This document shows, piece after piece, positions 39,002-48,081 of a stretch of DNA of 64,000 bases (positions within the stretch are counted from its first letter, which is position 1; each line of letters starts with the position of its first letter). The stretch comes from Micromonospora sp. U21 (GTDB lineage Bacteria; Actinomycetota; Actinomycetes; Mycobacteriales; Micromonosporaceae). The notes beneath the pieces were generated by a model, which worked only from the letters and a program-made list of their open reading frames with translations, did no database searches and was not told where the DNA came from. The stretch lies in contig NZ_JAGPYK010000006.1 of NCBI RefSeq assembly GCF_018070045.1, forward strand, positions 248,001 to 312,000, given 5' to 3'. The translations under genes and the position numbers were made by a program.

Positions 39002-39270
39002 GACGGTAGGCGCTCGGCTCCGGCTACCTTGCGTCGGTGTCCACCTGCAGAAAGGCGCGCCTTCCCAGTCGGCTCGTGGCGAGGGTCGGGTTCGCTGCCG
39101 TTCGCCTGGCTCGCGGATATGGGGAACCCGAGAGTCTCGATGGGCGGCTACCCCGCTCGGAACAGGAACCGTCTGAAGCCCCGACCGCTCTGCTCGTGCG
39201 CCGGGGGACCGCAAGCCGACACGGCCGTAAGTGTTCGCCAACGTGGTGCTACCGGCGTACGGTCCCTGGT
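39002..39270. other. Intergenic region upstream of the toxin-antitoxin pair
   Basis: About 270 bp without a convincing gene or hairpin. The open frames crossing it in both directions have no recognisable content. It should contain the promoters of the divergent EamA and antitoxin genes; the antitoxin has no strong ribosome binding site and could be leaderless. Confidence 0.5.
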
Positions 39271-39579
39271 ATGACGAGCGCGATGCGGAAACTGTCGATC
39301 TCCGTGCCACCCGACGTGGCTGAGCGCCTGGAGCGCGAGTCCAACGCTAGCGCCTACATCACCCAGGCCGTCCGTGACCGGATGCGGCTGGACGCCCTGG
39401 ACGCGGAGCTGGCCCACCAGGGCATCCCGATCACCGAGCAGGGCGTGGCCGAGGCGCGCGCCCGCCGGGCTGCCGTGGAGGCCGACTGGTCGCCGGAGCG
39501 CCGCCGCGCCCTTCGCGAGCGGGCCCGCCAGCACGCGCTGGGCGCCGCCGCCGGCACGCTCGAACAACCGGCGGCGTGA
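39271..39579 (+). CDS. Ribbon-helix-helix antitoxin
   Basis: A 102-residue protein whose first 40 residues are a ribbon-helix-helix DNA-binding domain (KLSISVPPDVAERLERES, then ASAYITQAVRDRM). The remaining charged helical tail would wrap the toxin. It overlaps the downstream PIN-like gene by 4 bases (GTGA). The pair should autoregulate through an operator near the start. Confidence 0.8.
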   Translation: MTSAMRKLSISVPPDVAERLERESNASAYITQAVRDRMRLDALDAELAHQGIPITEQGVAEARARRAAVEADWSPERRRALRERARQHALGAAAGTLEQPAA

Positions 39580-39974
39580 GCCCCGAGGACGACCGCCCGG
39601 TCCGGCTCGTGCTGGACCGGTCGGCACTGCTGGCGTACCTGGCGGGATCGGTGCATGTCGGGGAGCCGCTGCACGAGGTCATCCAGGACCGCAACAGGTT
39701 TGGCGTCACCGCCGTGACCGCGGCGGAGGCGCTGGCGATCGTCAGCGACCCGAAGGAACGGGCGACCCTGCACCGGCTGCTGAACCTGGACGCCTGCGAG
39801 GTGCTCTCGACCGAGGGGCGCTCCTGGCACGAACTCAGCTTCTGGCGCACGGTGACGGGCCGTGCCGATCTGGCCACCACAGCGCTGGCCGTCCTCGAGC
39901 ACGACGCCTCGATCCTCACCGGGGAGGACCGGTACGGCGACGGTGAGCTACCGGTGATTCACATTCCCGACTGA
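39576..39974 (+). CDS. PIN-domain ribonuclease toxin (VapC-like)
   Basis: A 132-residue protein with the PIN layout: RLVLDRSALLAYLAG (first Asp), the middle Glu in TAAEALAI, and the C-terminal acidic pair in GRADLATTALAVLEHDASILTGEDRYGD. These acidic residues coordinate Mg2+ in VapC-type RNases, which cleave tRNA or rRNA. The sequence is divergent, so confidence in activity is moderate. The gene overlaps the RHH antitoxin and the two form one operon. Confidence 0.72.
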   Translation: MSPEDDRPVRLVLDRSALLAYLAGSVHVGEPLHEVIQDRNRFGVTAVTAAEALAIVSDPKERATLHRLLNLDACEVLSTEGRSWHELSFWRTVTGRADLATTALAVLEHDASILTGEDRYGDGELPVIHIPD

Positions 39975-39992
39975 CGGCACACAAACCGCCGG

Positions 39993-40763
39993 TCAGGCCG
40001 GCAGGGCGAGGTCGAGCACCGCGCCCAGCCCGTTCTCCCGGCCCGGCTCGGCTGCCGGGAGCACCAGCACCGAGCAGCCGGCGGCCACCGCGCCCGCGTC
40101 CGCCGGGGTGTCACCGACCATCAGGGTCTGCTCCGGGTCGACGCCCAGCATGCCGCAGGCACGCCAGAAGATCGCCGGGTCGGGTTTGCAGCGCCCCACC
40201 TCGTAGGAGAGCACGAACGCGTCGACCAGCCCGGTCAGGCCCCAGGCGTCGAAGTGCGGTCGCAGGTCGAAGCCGATGTTGCTGACCACCGCCACCCGCA
40301 CGCCGGCCTCGCGCAGTGCGGTCAGGGTGGGGGCGGTGTCCGGGTACGGCAGCCAGCCCTCGGCGATCAGGAGCCGCTCGTAGAGGGCCTCGGCGAAGCC
40401 CTCGATGCCCGCGTCGACGGTCTCGGCCAGACCGGTATACGCACCTCGGTGGGCGTGCGGGTAGAGGTCCCGGTCGGCCCACAGCTCGGCCAGCCGGGGC
40501 GGCACCCGGGCCGGCAGTGGCCCGCCGGCCCGCCCGGCGGTCAGCAACCGGTCGGCCAGTGAGGTGGCCCGGACCCGATCCAGGGTGGCCCCGCATGCCG
40601 TCGCGGCCTTCAGCACCCACTGCCGCGGCTCCTCCACCTGGGCCAGGGTGCCGTGGAAGTCGAAGAGCACCGCCTTCACGGGCCGTCGGGACGCCCGGGG
40701 GACGGCGGCGTCCTCGGCGCTTCCCGGCGGACGAGTCTGGGGCGGTTCGGCATGGTCCGGCAC
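39993..40763 (-). CDS. HAD-family hydrolase with DFHGT motif
   Basis: A 256-residue HAD protein: motif I is AVLFDFHGTLAQVE, motif II VVSNIGFD, the lysine is in GRCKPDPAIFW and motif IV is MVGDTPADAGA. The second Asp of the usual DxDGT is replaced by His, which alters the general acid/base; many actinobacterial relatives share this change. Start GTG 40763 is a choice among several. It converges with the PIN gene. Confidence 0.82.
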   Translation of the reverse strand: MPDHAEPPQTRPPGSAEDAAVPRASRRPVKAVLFDFHGTLAQVEEPRQWVLKAATACGATLDRVRATSLADRLLTAGRAGGPLPARVPPRLAELWADRDLYPHAHRGAYTGLAETVDAGIEGFAEALYERLLIAEGWLPYPDTAPTLTALREAGVRVAVVSNIGFDLRPHFDAWGLTGLVDAFVLSYEVGRCKPDPAIFWRACGMLGVDPEQTLMVGDTPADAGAVAAGCSVLVLPAAEPGRENGLGAVLDLALPA

Positions 40764-40849
40764 GCCGTGCACCCTACCGACCGCCGCCGACGGCCCCTCC
40801 GCACGGCCTTGTCGGGTGTCGTGTCCCGGCACGCACTAATCTTGGTGAC

Positions 40850-43651
40850 ATGTCGAGTCCCGCCGAGCGGTACGTCGCGGCGCGCCGCCGGGCCGCGCAG
40901 GCCTCAGAGTTCCCGGCGCTGGACGAGTTCGCCCTTGACCTGGGGTTCGATCTCGACGACTTCCAGCGGGAGGCGTGCCAGTCCCTGGAGCGGGGCAGCG
41001 GGGTGCTGGTCTGCGCCCCGACCGGCGCCGGCAAGACCGTGGTCGGCGAGTTCGCCGTACACCTGGCGCTGCGGGGGCGGCCCGGCGACCCGGCGGCGGC
41101 CGACGAGCCGGGGGCACCGCCGACCCGGCGCAAGTGCTTCTACACCACGCCGATCAAGGCGCTGTCCAACCAGAAGTACCACGACCTGGTCGCCCGGTAC
41201 GGCGCCGAGCAGGTCGGCCTGCTCACCGGCGACAACGCCATCAACGGCGACGCGCCGGTGGTCGTGATGACCACCGAGGTGCTGCGCAACATGCTCTACG
41301 CGGGCTCCAGCACCCTGCGGGGGCTGGCCTACGTGGTGATGGACGAGGTGCACTACCTCGCCGACCGGTTCCGCGGCGGGGTGTGGGAAGAGGTGATCAT
41401 CCACCTGCCCGCCTCGGTCACCCTGGTGTCGTTGTCGGCGACCGTCTCCAACGCCGAGGAGTTCGCCGACTGGCTGGTCACCGTGCGCGGCGAGACCGCG
41501 GTGGTGGTCAGCGAGCACCGGCCGGTGCCGCTGTGGCAGCACATGCTGGTCGGCAAGCGGATGTTCGACCTGTTCCACGACGCCGACGCGGCCCGCAAGC
41601 ACGACGTGCACCCGGAGCTGCTGCGCTACACCCGCGACACCATGCGCCGCCTGGAGCTGGGCGAGGGCCGCAGCGCCGGGCCCGGCTCCGGCCGGCGCGG
41701 CCCGCGCTGGCGCGGCCCGATGCGCCCGGACATCGTCGACCGGCTGGACCGGGAGGGTCTGCTCCCGGCGATCCTGTTCATCTTCAGCCGGGCCGGCTGC
41801 GCCGCCGCGGTGCAGCAGTGCCTCGCCGCCGGGCTGCGGCTCACCTCGCCCGAGGAGCGGGCCGAGATCCGCCGGGTGGTCGAGTCCCGGGTCACCGCCA
41901 TCCCCGGCGAGGACCTGACGGTGCTGGGCTACTGGGAGTGGCTCGACGGGTTGGAGCGCGGCCTGGCCGCCCACCACGCCGGCATGCTCCCGGTGTTCAA
42001 GGAGATCGTCGAGGAGCTGTTCGTCCGCGGCCTGGTCAAGGCGGTCTTCGCCACCGAGACCCTCGCGCTGGGCATCAACATGCCGGCCCGCTGCGTGGTC
42101 CTGGAACGGCTGGTCAAATACAACGGCGAAGCCCACGTCGACCTGACCCCGGGGGAGTACACGCAGCTCACCGGACGGGCCGGCCGGCGCGGCATCGACG
42201 TGGAGGGGCACGCCGTGGCGGTGTGGTCCCCGGAGACCGACCCGCGGCACGTGGCCGGGCTCGCCTCCACCCGGACCTACCCGCTGCGCTCCAGCTTCCG
42301 GCCCTCGTACAACATGGCGGTGAACCTCGTCGGCACGGTCGGCGCGGAGCCGGCCCGGGCCCTGCTGGAGTCCTCGTTCGCCCAGTTCCAGGCGGACCGG
42401 TCGGTGGTCGGCCTGGCCCGGCAGGTGCAGCGCAACACCGAGACCATCGAGGCGTACGGCGCGGAGGCCGCCTGCCACCACGGCGACTTCGACGAGTACT
42501 TCGCCCTGCGGGTGGCGATCGCCGACCGGGAGAAGGCCATCGCCCGGCAGGGGCAGACCCAGCGCAAGGCCGCCGCGGTGGCCTCGCTGGAGCGGCTGCG
42601 GATCGGCGATGTGATCCGGGTGCCGGCGGGCCGGCGGGCCGGGCTGGCCGTGGTGCTGGACCCGGCGACCGGCGGCTTCGGCGAGCCCCGGCCGCTGGTG
42701 CTCACCCAGGACCGTTGGGCCGGGCGGGTCAGCCCGGGCGACTTCACCACCCCGGCCGAGGTGCTGGCCCGGATCCGGGTGCCCAAGCACTTCAACCACC
42801 GCTCGCCGGCCGCCCGGCGCGACCTCGCCGCCGAGGTCAGCGGCACCGGCCTGGACCGGCACGGCGGCCGGCGGGGTGGCCGTTCCCGGCAGGTGGCCGG
42901 CGAGGACCACCGGCTCACCCAGCTCCGCACCGAGCTGCGTCACCACCCCTGCCACGCCTGCCCGGAGCGGGAGGAGCACGCCCGCTGGGCCGAGCGGCGC
43001 CGGCGGTTGGAGCGCGACACCGAGGAGTTGCGCGAGCGGGTCTCCGGCCGTACCGGGTCCCTCGCGCGGACATTCGACCGGATCGTGGCGCTGCTGACCG
43101 ACCGCGGCTACCTCACCGGCGAAGGCGCGGTCACCGACGCCGGTCGGATGCTCGGCCGGATCTGGACGGAAGCGGACCTGCTGGTCGCCGAGTGCCTGCG
43201 CCGGGGGGTGTGGGACGGGCTGTCGCCGGCCGAGCTGGCCGCCGCCGTGTCCGTGGTGGTCTTCGAGGCGCGCCGCGACGTCGACGAGCGGGCGTCGCTG
43301 CCGCGCGGGCCGGTGGCCGACGCGGTAGACGAGACGCTCAAGCTGTGGGGCGAGATCGAGGCCGACGAGGCGGCGCGCGGGTTGACCGCGACCCGGGAGC
43401 CGGACCTCGGCTTCGCCTGGCCGGTCTACCGGTGGGCCCGTGGTGACGCGCTGGCCAAGGTGCTCGGCAGTGGTCACGAGATCGACGGTGAGATGCCGGC
43501 CGGCGACTTCGTCCGCTGGGCGCGCCAGGTGGTCGACCTGCTGGGCCAGCTGGCCGACTCCGGCGGCGCGTCACCGGACCTGCGCTCCACCGCCCGGCAG
43601 GCGATCGCGGCCATCAACCGAGGTGTGCTGGCGTACCACACCTCCGCCTGA
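40850..43651 (+). CDS. helY: Ski2-like DEAD/DExH RNA helicase HelY
   Basis: A 933-residue helicase. Walker A CAPTGAGKT lies near residues 56-63, the DExH box is VMDEVHYLAD, and motif VI is QLTGRAGRRGID. The C-terminal half has the rRNA-processing arch/Ski2 C-terminal (DSHCT) region rich in His and Arg. In mycobacteria helY lies next to tatAC and pafBC, as here. It is thought to act in RNA turnover. The ATG at 40850 is used and a strong terminator follows. Confidence 0.92.
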   Translation: MSSPAERYVAARRRAAQASEFPALDEFALDLGFDLDDFQREACQSLERGSGVLVCAPTGAGKTVVGEFAVHLALRGRPGDPAAADEPGAPPTRRKCFYTTPIKALSNQKYHDLVARYGAEQVGLLTGDNAINGDAPVVVMTTEVLRNMLYAGSSTLRGLAYVVMDEVHYLADRFRGGVWEEVIIHLPASVTLVSLSATVSNAEEFADWLVTVRGETAVVVSEHRPVPLWQHMLVGKRMFDLFHDADAARKHDVHPELLRYTRDTMRRLELGEGRSAGPGSGRRGPRWRGPMRPDIVDRLDREGLLPAILFIFSRAGCAAAVQQCLAAGLRLTSPEERAEIRRVVESRVTAIPGEDLTVLGYWEWLDGLERGLAAHHAGMLPVFKEIVEELFVRGLVKAVFATETLALGINMPARCVVLERLVKYNGEAHVDLTPGEYTQLTGRAGRRGIDVEGHAVAVWSPETDPRHVAGLASTRTYPLRSSFRPSYNMAVNLVGTVGAEPARALLESSFAQFQADRSVVGLARQVQRNTETIEAYGAEAACHHGDFDEYFALRVAIADREKAIARQGQTQRKAAAVASLERLRIGDVIRVPAGRRAGLAVVLDPATGGFGEPRPLVLTQDRWAGRVSPGDFTTPAEVLARIRVPKHFNHRSPAARRDLAAEVSGTGLDRHGGRRGGRSRQVAGEDHRLTQLRTELRHHPCHACPEREEHARWAERRRRLERDTEELRERVSGRTGSLARTFDRIVALLTDRGYLTGEGAVTDAGRMLGRIWTEADLLVAECLRRGVWDGLSPAELAAAVSVVVFEARRDVDERASLPRGPVADAVDETLKLWGEIEADEAARGLTATREPDLGFAWPVYRWARGDALAKVLGSGHEIDGEMPAGDFVRWARQVVDLLGQLADSGGASPDLRSTARQAIAAINRGVLAYHTSA

Positions 43652-43703
43652 TCATCACTTTCGGTCACCGTTGTCGGCGAACCGACGCATCGGACCGTCA
43701 CCG

Positions 43704-43740
43704 CGACAGCACCCCCCGGATAGACCGGGGGGTGCTGTCG
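43704..43740 (+). terminator. Perfect 16-bp stem terminator after helY
   Basis: CGACAGCACCCCCCGG (43704-43719) and its exact reverse complement (43725-43740) are separated by a 5-base loop, 52 bp past the helY stop. Confidence 0.88.
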
Positions 43741-43816
43741 CGCCTGTTCGGAGCACCCCTGATCATTGCCCGGGCGCTTCGTTTACGCGCCGGTAACGAA
43801 TGGGGAGATGGCCGCC

Positions 43817-44701
43817 GTGGCGGAGATTAATCACTTTGAGTACGGGTGGATCACGCCTGCGCTGAGCTACGCGCTGTCCGTGCTCGGTTCGGTCCTCGGG
43901 CTGATCTGCGCCGGGCGTATCCGCACCGCCGGCACCGCCGGCCAGCGCGCGTGGTGGGGGTTGCTGGCTGCCTGGGCCCTGGGCGGCACCGCCATCTGGG
44001 CGATGCACTTCATGGCCATGCTCGGTTTCGCCGTCGCCGGCACCCGGATCCGGTACGACGTGCCGCTCACCGCGGCCAGCACGGCGATCGCCGTCGTGGC
44101 GGTCGGCATCGGCCTGGCTATCGTGGGCACCGGCCGGCTGAACCCGGTACGGCTGATCGCCGGCGGGATCTTCACCGGTGCCGGTGTGGCCACCATGCAC
44201 TACACCGGGATGGCGGCGATGCGCCTGAACGGCAGCCTCGGCTACGACACGACCCGGGTCGCGCTCTCGGTGGTGATCGCGATCGTGGCGGCCACCGTCG
44301 CGCTGTGGCTCGCGATGACCGTCCGGCGGCCACTGGCGATCTTCGCCTCCGCGCTGGTGATGGGCGTCGCCGTGAACGGCATGCACTTCACCGGCATGAG
44401 CGCCCTCTCGGTGCACCGGCACGAGGGACAGGGTGACGTCATCGGCACCGGAATGAGCACGCTCCTGGTGCCGATCGTGCTGGCGGTGATCTTCGGGGTG
44501 GTCGGCCTGCTCTACGCCCTGCTCGCCGCGCCGACCGACGACGACCGGGCCGCCGCCGCGTACCTCGACGGTCGCCGAGCCCCGGAGCCGGCCGCCGCGA
44601 CACCGGTCGTCGCCCCGGATCCGGTCGGGCTGCGCGCCCGCTCCACGCTCGGCCAGCCCGGCACCCCGTTTCCGTCCCGACGGGAGATGCCGCCCCGCTG
44701 A
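43817..44701 (+). CDS. MHYT-domain membrane sensor protein
   Basis: A 294-residue membrane protein with about seven helices and three MHYT motifs: MHFMAM, MHYTGM and MHFTGM. The conserved Met/His residues are proposed to bind copper and to sense O2, CO or NO. No GGDEF/EAL output domain is fused; the tail is a short disordered cytoplasmic stretch. The GTG at 43817 is preferred because GGGGAG lies 9 bases upstream. Confidence 0.88.
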   Translation: MAEINHFEYGWITPALSYALSVLGSVLGLICAGRIRTAGTAGQRAWWGLLAAWALGGTAIWAMHFMAMLGFAVAGTRIRYDVPLTAASTAIAVVAVGIGLAIVGTGRLNPVRLIAGGIFTGAGVATMHYTGMAAMRLNGSLGYDTTRVALSVVIAIVAATVALWLAMTVRRPLAIFASALVMGVAVNGMHFTGMSALSVHRHEGQGDVIGTGMSTLLVPIVLAVIFGVVGLLYALLAAPTDDDRAAAAYLDGRRAPEPAAATPVVAPDPVGLRARSTLGQPGTPFPSRREMPPR

Positions 44702-44845
44702 CGAAGGCCGGGCTGCCCGGTCCGTCGAGGCCGCACCCTGATCAACGGCCCAGCACGGCAGAAGCGAGGCGTGGGTTCTCTCGCCTCCATCGGGGACCCG
44801 GACATGGTCTCGCCAGCGTGCTACCTGGGGATGCTCGAGAGCGTG

Positions 44846-44889
44846 GGGCCACCAGGACGCCGAGATTCGGTGTGGTGCCCTGGTGGCCC
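44846..44889 (-). terminator. 11-bp stem hairpin downstream of the secreted SH3-like gene
   Basis: GGGCCACCAGG (44846-44856) and CCTGGTGGCCC (44879-44889) are perfect reverse complements with a 22-base loop, 25 bp beyond the stop codon on the minus strand. Confidence 0.65.
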
Positions 44890-44914
44890 GCCGCGGTGGC
44901 TCAGCCGGCGCGGG

Positions 44915-45307
44915 TCAGACCTGGGTCTGGTTCGGACACCACACGCCCGATCCGTAGTCGTTCAGCAGGTCGTCGCGGATCCAGCCTCCGACTCTCGTCT
45001 GCACGTTGACGACGTAGGTCCATGTGTCGACACCGTTGATGTCCAGCGCGTAGCAGTGGTAGTCGAGCGACTGGCTGGAGTACGAGACACCGGATTCCGC
45101 GCAGCGGGTGCTGGACCCGACGCGCATGTTGGCGGCCCCGGTGGTGTGGTGGCCGCCGGTGGTGTCGAGGTCCGGCGGAGCGCTCCGTCCGCAGCTCCAG
45201 TGCGCCGAGGCCTGTGTCGGAGCGGCGACCGCGCCAGCGACCGCGCCAGCGGCGACAACTGCGATCGCTGTTGCGACGGTGAAAGGTCGGAAAGCCCTTC
45301 TGGTCAC
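44915..45307 (-). CDS. Small secreted SH3-like protein
   Basis: A 130-residue exported protein. A Sec-type signal peptide (TAIAVVAAGAVAGAVAAP, cleavage near QASA) leads into a mature domain with four cysteines (SCGRS, RCAES, YHCYAL, VWCPN) that should form two disulphides. NMRVGSSTRCAESG and TWTYVVNVQTRVGGWIRDDL resemble a bacterial SH3 domain, often used to bind cell wall. The GTG at 45307 has AGGAGG upstream. Its base composition is slightly lower in GC than its neighbours. Confidence 0.8.
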   Translation of the reverse strand: MTRRAFRPFTVATAIAVVAAGAVAGAVAAPTQASAHWSCGRSAPPDLDTTGGHHTTGAANMRVGSSTRCAESGVSYSSQSLDYHCYALDINGVDTWTYVVNVQTRVGGWIRDDLLNDYGSGVWCPNQTQV

Positions 45308-45599
45308 GCTTCCTCCTTTTGGGACGAACAGTGAGGCTTGGGCGCCCGATCCCCATTCGATCTTACATTCATGTTCTTAACTGTCTTGAAAGCGACACTG
45401 TGACGCGGGCAACACCGTCCGATTACTATCCGTCACGTTCAGGGCTGCCCGGCCGACGGCCGGGCCTGATCCGTTTCTTGGGTCGGCCAAGAACGGCCGG
45501 GTGCGATCGGGGCGCCGGGCGTCGTTGATGGCGATCCCGATTGCGCGATCGCTATACCTAGAACTACTATGCATTGCAGATCTAGGTATAGGCGGTCCC
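45308..45599. other. Divergent intergenic region with AT-richer core
   Basis: About 290 bp between the secreted-protein and PadR genes. It contains an AT-richer stretch near 45355-45400 (ATTCATGTTCTTAACTG) and the PadR promoter and operator, annotated separately. Confidence 0.6.
45541..45591 (+). promoter_or_regulatory. PadR promoter with 11-bp inverted-repeat operator
   Basis: CTATACCTAGA (45552-45562) and its exact reverse complement TCTAGGTATAG (45581-45591) flank a candidate -10 (TACTAT, 45565-45570). TTGCGC at 45541-45546 is a candidate -35 with an 18-base spacer. A regulator bound to both arms would cover the promoter, as expected for autoregulation by PadR, whose ATG lies 9 bp downstream. 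Confidence 0.8.
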
Positions 45600-45974
45600 A
45601 TGCATATCACCAAAGACCTCGTAGCGGCCTCGGCGACACCACTCGTGCTGGGGATCCTCGCCGAGGGCGAGAGTTACGGGTACGCGATCCTCAAGCAGGT
45701 CAACGACCTCTCGGGCGGGCAACTGGAGTGGACCGACGGCCTGCTCTACCCGCTGCTGCACCGCCTGGAGCGGCTCGGCCACGTCGAGTCGGCCTGGGAG
45801 ACCCCGGCGGGGGGACGACGCCGGAAGTACTACCGCATCACCGACCAGGGCCGGGCCGAGCTCGCCGAGCAGCGCCGCCAGTGGGCCGCGGTCGTCGACG
45901 CCCTGCGGGGCGTCTGGAGCACGACACAGTCCATCAAGCCGATCACGGCACCGGCATGGGGGGCGGGACTATGA
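45600..45974 (+). CDS. PadR-family transcriptional regulator
   Basis: A 124-residue winged-helix protein with the PadR signature LVLGILAEGESYGYAILKQV, the recognition region WTDGLLYPLLHRLERLGHV and the wing GGRRRKYYRITDQG. It overlaps the downstream membrane protein gene by 4 bases (ATGA) and most likely represses this two-gene operon through the perfect inverted repeat just upstream. The inducer is unknown. Confidence 0.92.
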   Translation: MHITKDLVAASATPLVLGILAEGESYGYAILKQVNDLSGGQLEWTDGLLYPLLHRLERLGHVESAWETPAGGRRRKYYRITDQGRAELAEQRRQWAAVVDALRGVWSTTQSIKPITAPAWGAGL

Positions 45975-47338
45975 CGGTCGACAACGATCTGGAGGGCCAG
46001 ATCGCCGAGTGGCGGGCCTACATCCACCGCCGCCGGGAGCTGCACCACACCGACGCCGAGGAGCTTGAGGACCACCTTCGCAGCCGGATTACCGAGCTGA
46101 CCGAGGCCGGCCTGCGAGCCGACGAATCGTTCCTCATCGCTGTCAAGCGCATGGGCAGCCTCGATGAACTGTCGCGGGAGTTCGCTCGGGAGCACTCCGA
46201 GCGCTTATGGAAACAGCTCGTGCTGCCCGGAGAGCCGGACGCACCCACCGCCGCCCGTTCCCGTCGCGAGCTGCCCGTCATGGTGCTCTGCGCGGCCGTC
46301 GCGGCGCTCGCCATCAAGGTGCCGTCCTGGTTCGGGGTCGACCTGTCAGGGGACGACGACGCCGGCTTCTACGCGCGAAACGCCAGCCTATTCGCGCTGC
46401 CGGCCCTCGCGGCGTACTTCGCCTGGCAACGCCGCGTCGGTCTTCGCGTCATCGGCGCGCTCGCGTTGCTGTTCGTGCTCGGCGCGGTCGCCGCGAACGC
46501 GTACCCGCTGGCCGACGACTCGCAGACCATGGTCCTCACCGCGATCCACCTGCCGATAGCGCTGTGGCTGGTCGTCGGCGTCGCCTACGTGGGCGGCGAC
46601 TGGCGTTCAGACCGGCGGCGGATGGACTTCATCCGGTTCACCGGGGAGTGGCTGATCTACTTCGTCCTCATCGGACTCGGTGGGGGCGTGCTCACGGGCA
46701 TCACGGTGAACGCCTTCGCGGCCATCGGCCTGGACGCAGAGGGATTCATCCAGTCGTGGCTGCTGCCGTGCGGCGCCATGGCCGCGGTCATCGTGTCGGC
46801 CTGGCTGGTGGAGGCCAAGCAGAGCGTCATCGAGAACATGGCGCCGGTGCTGACCCGGGTCTTCACGCCACTCTTCACGGCCACCCTGCTGGCCTTCCTG
46901 GTCGCCGTCGTCTGGACGACCAACGGCATCGACGTCGAGCGTGACGCGCTCATCCTCTTCGACCTGCTGCTCGTCATCGTGCTGGGCATGCTGTTGTACG
47001 CCATCTCCGCCCGCGACCTCACGGCCCGACCCGGCCTCTTCGACCGCTTGCAGCTCGCGCTGATCGTCAGCGCTCTGATCATTGACGTCCTGGTGCTGGC
47101 GGCGATCACGGGCCGGATCACCGAATGGGGCTTCAGCCCCAACAAGACCGCGGCGTTGGGCGAGAACCTCGTCCTGCTCGCCAACCTGGCGTGGTCGGCA
47201 TGGCTGTACCTCGGCTTCGTGCGGGGCCGCATGCCCTTCGCCCGCCTGGAACGGTGGCAGACCCGTTACGTGCTCGTGTACGCCGGGTGGGCCTGGGCGG
47301 TCGTCCTCGCCTTCCCGCCCCTGTTCAACTTCGCCTGA
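45971..47338 (+). CDS. PadR-associated polytopic membrane protein with permease-prefix domain
   Basis: A 455-residue protein. Residues 1-75 are a soluble helical segment (EWRAYIHRRRELHHTDAEELEDHLRS is the pattern of permease prefix domain 1). About ten to eleven hydrophobic helices follow, resembling DUF4153-type proteins. It has no ATPase or known transport motif. It is translationally coupled to PadR; such pairs are common in actinobacteria and are suspected to respond to membrane-active compounds. Confidence 0.82.
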   Translation: MTVDNDLEGQIAEWRAYIHRRRELHHTDAEELEDHLRSRITELTEAGLRADESFLIAVKRMGSLDELSREFAREHSERLWKQLVLPGEPDAPTAARSRRELPVMVLCAAVAALAIKVPSWFGVDLSGDDDAGFYARNASLFALPALAAYFAWQRRVGLRVIGALALLFVLGAVAANAYPLADDSQTMVLTAIHLPIALWLVVGVAYVGGDWRSDRRRMDFIRFTGEWLIYFVLIGLGGGVLTGITVNAFAAIGLDAEGFIQSWLLPCGAMAAVIVSAWLVEAKQSVIENMAPVLTRVFTPLFTATLLAFLVAVVWTTNGIDVERDALILFDLLLVIVLGMLLYAISARDLTARPGLFDRLQLALIVSALIIDVLVLAAITGRITEWGFSPNKTAALGENLVLLANLAWSAWLYLGFVRGRMPFARLERWQTRYVLVYAGWAWAVVLAFPPLFNFA

Positions 47339-47364
47339 GCCGCAGGTGCGGCTGTGACCTTCGG

Positions 47365-47664
47365 TCATCGGCGGCTACGCCGCTGACCGGTGAGCCGCAG
47401 TGTGTTGCAGACGTCGAAGACACCGGGCACGTCGTAGGCGAGTTCCGCGGCGACCTGCCGCGTTTCCGTGTCGCTCACCACGCCGCTGAGGATGACGACG
47501 CGGTTCTGCACCGCGACACTGATCTGCTGGCGCCGCGTCGTCCAGTCGACGCTCAGTCGCTGCGCGACCAGCGCCTCGATCCGCACGTCCTCGCGGTCCG
47601 GCTCAAACTGGTTCGAGGCGTCGGCGAACCAGTTCTCGTCGGGTAGTGGCCACGGCATGTACAC
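47365..47664 (-). CDS. BON-domain protein
   Basis: A 99-residue protein whose second half is a BON domain: DVRIEALVAQRLSVDW, then ISVAVQNRVVILSGVVSDTE and RQVAAELAYDVPGVFDV. BON domains bind phospholipid surfaces or act in osmotic stress. There is no signal peptide. The GTG at 47664 has AAGGAG 7 bases upstream. It converges with the PadR-associated gene. Confidence 0.88.
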   Translation of the reverse strand: MYMPWPLPDENWFADASNQFEPDREDVRIEALVAQRLSVDWTTRRQQISVAVQNRVVILSGVVSDTETRQVAAELAYDVPGVFDVCNTLRLTGQRRSRR

Positions 47665-47753
47665 GGGAAGCTCCTTGGTCGTGGGCAGGCCGGGTCGAAG
47701 TCTGGCCGTGCTGCCGGACGGCCTTCTGGTGCCGGCGCTGTCTCGTTTCGGAT

Positions 47754-48029
47754 TCACGGGGAGTCGGACCGTTCGGACCTGGCGGTGGCGACGACCAGCA
47801 CCACGGCGATGCCGGCGAGACCGACCTCGATGATCACGGCCAGGAGGTTGAGCGCGTGGGTGTCGACGCCCGCGAGACGGGCGACGATGGTGCCGGCCAG
47901 CGCCGCGACGACCCCGACGGCCACGGTCAGCCAGATCGGGGCCTCCCGACGTCCTGGGATGATGAGCCTGCCGAGCAGGCCGATGGTGACGCCGACGAGG
48001 AGCGCGGTGACGAGGCCGGTGATGCTCAT
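47754..48029 (-). CDS. GlsB/YeaQ/YmgE-like small membrane protein
   Basis: A 91-residue protein of three membrane helices. The first has the family motif VGVTIGLLGRLIIPGR; it is followed by WLTVAVGVVAALAGTIVARL and a third helix. The family (transglycosylase-associated protein, GlsB/YmgE) is stress-associated with unclear mechanism. It sits upstream of the BON gene on the same strand. Confidence 0.85.
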   Translation of the reverse strand: MSITGLVTALLVGVTIGLLGRLIIPGRREAPIWLTVAVGVVAALAGTIVARLAGVDTHALNLLAVIIEVGLAGIAVVLVVATARSERSDSP

Positions 48030-48081
48030 GGGCTCTCCTCAGGTGTCGGTTGTCGCTGCCGGTGACGAGGGTCGGCGTCGA

